A stretch of 64,000 nt of DNA from Pseudokineococcus lusitanus (GTDB lineage Bacteria; Actinomycetota; Actinomycetes; Actinomycetales; Quadrisphaeraceae), in contig NZ_RJKN01000006.1 of assembly GCF_003751265.1 (NCBI RefSeq), positions 124,001 through 188,000 on the forward strand, in the 5' to 3' direction. The position numbers were made by a program, and so were the translations under genes. The notes beneath the pieces were generated by a model. That model did not search any database, was not told the origin of the DNA, and saw only the letters and a program-made list of their open reading frames with translations. Of the stretch, positions 60,732-64,000 are shown piece after piece. Each line of letters begins with the position of its first letter. Within the stretch, counting starts at the first letter, position 1.

Positions 60732-63700
60732 TCAGCCGCCGGCGCCCCGCCGCAGGCGCAGCGTCACGACCTGGAACGGGCGGAGGGCGAGGGACGCCCC
60801 GCCCTCGTCGGTGCCGACGAGCGCGCCGCGCAGGTCGTCGGCGAGCGGCCGCTCGAGGAGGTCGACCTCCTCGGTGCCGGTCGTCGCGACGTCCGCCACG
60901 AGCCGGCCCCGTGCGCGGCCGCCGAGCGCCTCGTAGAGCCGCACGACGACGTCGCCGGAGCGGTCGTCGGCGAGCTTGACGGCCTCGACGACGACGGCGC
61001 CGGGCGCGCTCTCGTCCTCGACCCGGACCACCGGGCGCACGTGGGCCGCGGCGCCCGCGGGGACACGACGCCCGGGGAGGTTGAGCGCGTAGCCCTCCCG
61101 CACCGCGTCGCCCACGCCGGCGCCGACGACGAGGGCGGCCCGCAGCTCGTGCACGCCCTGGTCGGTGTCCGGGTCGGGGAAGCGCGGGGCGCGCAGGAGC
61201 GAGAGCCGGACGGTCGACGTCGTGCCGCCGCCCTCGCGGGGGTGGCGGGCGACGTCGTGCCCGTACGTCGAGTCGTTGACGACCGCGGCGCCGTAGCCGG
61301 GCTCGGCGACGTGCACGAAGCGGTGCGCGCAGACCTCGAAGCGGGCGGCGTCCCACGTCGTGTTCTCGTGCGTGGGGCGCACGAGGTGGCCGAACTGCGT
61401 CTCGAAGGCCGCGGCGCCGGTGTGGACGTCGAGGGGGAAGGCGAGCTTGAGCACCTTCTCGCGCTCCTGCCAGTCCACCTCGACGCGGACGTCGACCCGG
61501 GCCGCACCGGGGGCGAGGGTGAGGTCGGTGGTGAGCCGGCTCGCGCCGACGGTCCGGGTGACCCGTACGCCCGCGACGCCGTCGCCGCCCGCCGCCGCGC
61601 CGACGAGGGGCTCGACCGCGTCGACGTCCGTGAGGTCGGTGACGCGGTTCCGGTAGAAGGCGTCGAGGTCCCAGGCGTCCCAGGCGTTGGGCGTGTCCGG
61701 GTGCAGCTGGAGCAGCGCGCCGGCCTGCCCGGGCGCGAGGACCTCGCGGTCGGCGGCGAGGTCGCGGACGGACGCCAGCGTCCCGTCGGCCGCGACGACG
61801 ACGCGGACCCGGCCGTTGTCGAGGACGTGGGTGTCGCCCTCCCTGGCCGCCGTCACGGTCGACGACGGCGGGCCGGTGACGGCGCCGCCGAGGGCGGGGA
61901 CGCCGTCGCGGGCGTGCGGGGCGGCGTTGAGGACGAGCTCGGCGCCGTCGTCGCCGGCGGGCACGGGGCCGGCGAGGGCGGTCAGGGCCGCGGCGACGAG
62001 GGCCTCGAGCTCCTCGGCCACGCGGGCGTAGGTGGCCCGCGCCTCGCGGTGCACCCAGGCGATCGACGAGCCGGGGAGGATGTCGTGGAACTGGTGCAGC
62101 AGCACCGTCCTCCAGATCCGGTCGAGGTCCTCGTACGGGTAGGCGAAGGACGGGTTGGCGAGCGCCGCGGCGGTCGACCACAGCTCGGCCTCGCGCAGGA
62201 GGTGCTCGCTGCGGCGGTTGCCCTGCTTGGCGCCGAGCTGCGAGGTGTAGGTGCCGCGGTGCATCTCGAGGTAGAGCTCGCCCACCCACACGGGCCCGCC
62301 GCCGCCGCGCGGGCCGCCGGGGCCGTACTCGGCCTCGGCGGCGGTGAAGAAGGCCGAGGGCGGCTCGACGGCCACGCGCGGCGAGCCCTCGAGGTCCGCC
62401 GTCCGCCGGGCGCGCTGGAGCATCTCGCGGGTGGGGCCGCCGCCGCCGTCGCCCCAGCCGAAGGGCACGAGCGAGCGGTTGGAGCCGGCCTTGTCGCGGT
62501 GGTTGCGGGAGGCGTGGGCCAGCTCGGCCGCGGACAGCTCGGAGTTGTAGGTGTCGACGGGCGGGAAGTGCGTGAGGACGCGGGTGCCGTCGATCCCCTC
62601 CCACCAGAACGTGTGGTGGGGGAAGACGTTGGTCGTGTTCCAGCTGATCTTCTGCGTGAGGAACCAGCGCGAGCCGGAGAGACGGACCAGCTGGGGCAGC
62701 GCGGCGGAGTAGCCGAAGGAGTCGGGCAGCCACAGCTCCTGCGTGTCGACGCCGAAGCGGTCGAGGAAGTACCGCTTGCCGTGGACGAGCTGGCGGGCCA
62801 TCGCCTCGGCGCCGGGCATGTTCGTGTCGGACTCGACCCACATCCCGCCGACGGGCACGAAGCGGCCCTCGCGGACCTTCTCGGCGACGCGCTCGTAGAC
62901 CTCGGGGCGGTGCTCCTCGAGGAAGGCGTACTGCTGGGCCGAGCTCATGGCGTAGACGAGGTGCTCGCCCTCGGGGCTGTCCATGAGGTCGACGACGTTC
63001 GACGTCGTGCGCGCGACCTTGCGGACCGTCTCGCGCAGCGGCCAGAGCCACGCCGAGTCGATGTGCGCGTGGCCGACGGCGCTGACGCGGTGGGCGCTCG
63101 CGGCGGCGGGGGACGCGAGGACGTCGGCCAGCTCGGCGCGGGCCGCCCCGGCGCTCCCCTCGACGTCCTGGAGGTCGAGGACGTCGAGGCTGCGGTCGAG
63201 GGCCCGGGCGAGCTGCCACGTGCGCGGGTCGCCCTCGCCGAGCTCGCGCAGCAGGCCGTCGGCGACCTCGAGGTCGGCGACGAGCTCCCACACCTCGGTC
63301 TCGAGGACGGCCACGTCGGCGCGGGCGAGCCGGTAGAGCGGGGCGTCGGAGGACGTGAGGCGGTCGCCCAGCGTCGTCGGGCGGAACGGGTCGACGTCGA
63401 GGACGAGCGGGTTGGCGGCGGCCTCGACGTAGAGGTCGACGCGCTCGCCGCCGCGGGCGTCCCGGACGAGCGGCACCCAGCCGTTGCGCGGGTTGAGGCC
63501 CTTCACGGGCCGTCCGTCCGGCGTGTAGACGAGCCCCTCGGCCTGGAAGCCCGGCGAGTGGTCGGCCCAGCCGAGGTCGAGGGCGAGCTCGACGTGTCGC
63601 CCCGCGGCCTCCGCCGGCACCTCGCCCGTGACGTGCAGCCACGTCGTGCCCCACGCGGGGCCCCACGCGTCGCCGACGGCCATCGGCCCGTAGGTCGCGT

Positions 63701-63890
63701 CGGGGTCCTGGGGGCCGCCGCCGGCGTCGCCGGGCAGCGCGGCGGACGGCGGCACGGGCTCTCCGCGCCCGCCTCCGACGTGCCACGCCTCCACGACCAG
63801 CGGCGCGACCGTCCGGTGGACGAGGGGGCGCAGCCGGTGCGCGAGCGTGCGCTCGACGCGCTTGCGGAGGAGCTCTCGGTCGTCGTGCAC
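60732..63890 (-). CDS. Glycoside hydrolase family 38 alpha-mannosidase
   Basis: A 1052-residue cytoplasmic alpha-mannosidase. An N-terminal domain (about 1-250) precedes the zinc-dependent GH38 barrel with GHAHIDSAWLWPLRE (His274, His276, Asp278), the nucleophile Asp390 in LWLPDSFGYSAALPQ and LLHQFHDILPGSSIAWVH (zinc His region). The central three-helix domain and C-terminal beta domains complete the standard layout. No signal peptide. GTG start after GGGGGCC. It leads an operon with an ABC importer, so imported alpha-mannosides (mannan or N-glycan fragments) are its likely substrate. Confidence 0.93.
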   Translation of the reverse strand: MHDDRELLRKRVERTLAHRLRPLVHRTVAPLVVEAWHVGGGRGEPVPPSAALPGDAGGGPQDPDATYGPMAVGDAWGPAWGTTWLHVTGEVPAEAAGRHVELALDLGWADHSPGFQAEGLVYTPDGRPVKGLNPRNGWVPLVRDARGGERVDLYVEAAANPLVLDVDPFRPTTLGDRLTSSDAPLYRLARADVAVLETEVWELVADLEVADGLLRELGEGDPRTWQLARALDRSLDVLDLQDVEGSAGAARAELADVLASPAAASAHRVSAVGHAHIDSAWLWPLRETVRKVARTTSNVVDLMDSPEGEHLVYAMSSAQQYAFLEEHRPEVYERVAEKVREGRFVPVGGMWVESDTNMPGAEAMARQLVHGKRYFLDRFGVDTQELWLPDSFGYSAALPQLVRLSGSRWFLTQKISWNTTNVFPHHTFWWEGIDGTRVLTHFPPVDTYNSELSAAELAHASRNHRDKAGSNRSLVPFGWGDGGGGPTREMLQRARRTADLEGSPRVAVEPPSAFFTAAEAEYGPGGPRGGGGPVWVGELYLEMHRGTYTSQLGAKQGNRRSEHLLREAELWSTAAALANPSFAYPYEDLDRIWRTVLLHQFHDILPGSSIAWVHREARATYARVAEELEALVAAALTALAGPVPAGDDGAELVLNAAPHARDGVPALGGAVTGPPSSTVTAAREGDTHVLDNGRVRVVVAADGTLASVRDLAADREVLAPGQAGALLQLHPDTPNAWDAWDLDAFYRNRVTDLTDVDAVEPLVGAAAGGDGVAGVRVTRTVGASRLTTDLTLAPGAARVDVRVEVDWQEREKVLKLAFPLDVHTGAAAFETQFGHLVRPTHENTTWDAARFEVCAHRFVHVAEPGYGAAVVNDSTYGHDVARHPREGGGTTSTVRLSLLRAPRFPDPDTDQGVHELRAALVVGAGVGDAVREGYALNLPGRRVPAGAAAHVRPVVRVEDESAPGAVVVEAVKLADDRSGDVVVRLYEALGGRARGRLVADVATTGTEEVDLLERPLADDLRGALVGTDEGGASLALRPFQVVTLRLRRGAGG

Positions 63891-63928
63891 GGGCGGTGGC
63901 CCCCTGGAGGTCGCGGGTCGTCGTCGGT

Positions 63929-63954
63929 CGACCGGCGACGTGGGTCGCCGGTCG
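63929..63954. promoter_or_regulatory. Hairpin/palindrome upstream of the alpha-mannosidase
   Basis: Perfect 11-bp inverted arms (63929-63939 with 63944-63954), loop GTGG, 39 bp before the GH38 start. It could be an operator for an unseen regulator or the terminator of a gene beyond the window. The remaining bases to 64000 show nothing definite. Confidence 0.4.
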
Positions 63955-64000
63955 TCGTCCGTCGGGCACGTGCACCGGACCGGGTGCCGGTGCGTCGGCG

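Overview
The window is very G+C-rich DNA (clearly above 70% by eye) packed with genes. GTG starts are common and stop/start overlaps of the GTGA or ATGA type recur. Together with twin-arginine signals, a DtxR/IdeR-type iron box, sugar ABC importers that lack their own ATPase gene, and a CslA-GlxA-GH6 locus, this points to a high-G+C Actinomycetota with a saprophytic, glycan-degrading lifestyle. I cannot name the genus. I saw no rRNA, tRNA, transposase, integrase, phage module or cas gene.

Layout. 0-5.3 kb: end of an ECF transporter T subunit, a TSUP permease, a GH3 beta-glucosidase divergent from a TetR regulator, and a DUF202 pair. 5.5-10.4 kb: EamA exporter divergent from a CGNR zinc-finger regulator, then a leftward maleate isomerase-like enzyme, MatC-type dicarboxylate carrier and IclR regulator. 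10.4-17.5 kb: GH2 beta-galactosidase, an exported flavin amine oxidase with an exported RidA protein, and a secreted SGNH hydrolase. 17.7-22.4 kb: a four-gene ferric-siderophore importer behind an iron box, and a VOC protein. 22.5-29.6 kb: secreted M6 metalloprotease, fused dihydroxyacetone kinase, GH13 glucosidase, PIG-L deacetylase. 29.7-36.4 kb: cslA-glxA-GH6 as an overlapping operon, divergent from a second GH6 with a CBM; a perfect CRP-type palindrome lies between them. 36.5-38.9 kb: SulP transporter plus MerR regulator, followed by a 7-copy 41-bp tandem array. 38.9-46.7 kb: sugar ABC importer, GH130 phosphorylase, an unrecognised secreted 703-residue protein and a LacI regulator with a palindromic operator. 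46.9-51.5 kb: subtilase, HAD phosphatase, Tat-exported acetamidase/formamidase, small membrane protein, universal stress protein. 51.8-54.9 kb: TctCBA tripartite tricarboxylate transporter. 55.0-57.4 kb: five small genes, two of them unrecognised. 57.4-63.9 kb: a second sugar ABC importer with a GH38 alpha-mannosidase.

How it fits together. Much of the window handles glycans. Secreted enzymes (GH6, SGNH, proteases) act outside. ABC importers without ATPase bring in oligosaccharides. Cytoplasmic GH2, GH3, GH13, GH38 and GH130 enzymes split them, under TetR and LacI control. The cslA-glxA-GH6 operon instead looks anabolic: it would make and oxidise a cell-surface beta-glucan-like polymer. Organic-acid uptake (MatC, TctABC) and iron uptake complete the picture.

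The most unusual non-coding signal is a set of intergenic repeats. A 17-nt core (CATGGCCACACRTCGCG) occurs eight times at three loci, always with fixed spacing: 42 bp between direct copies and 47 bp between the starts of inverted copies. Unrelated cores at three other loci also repeat every 40-41 bp.
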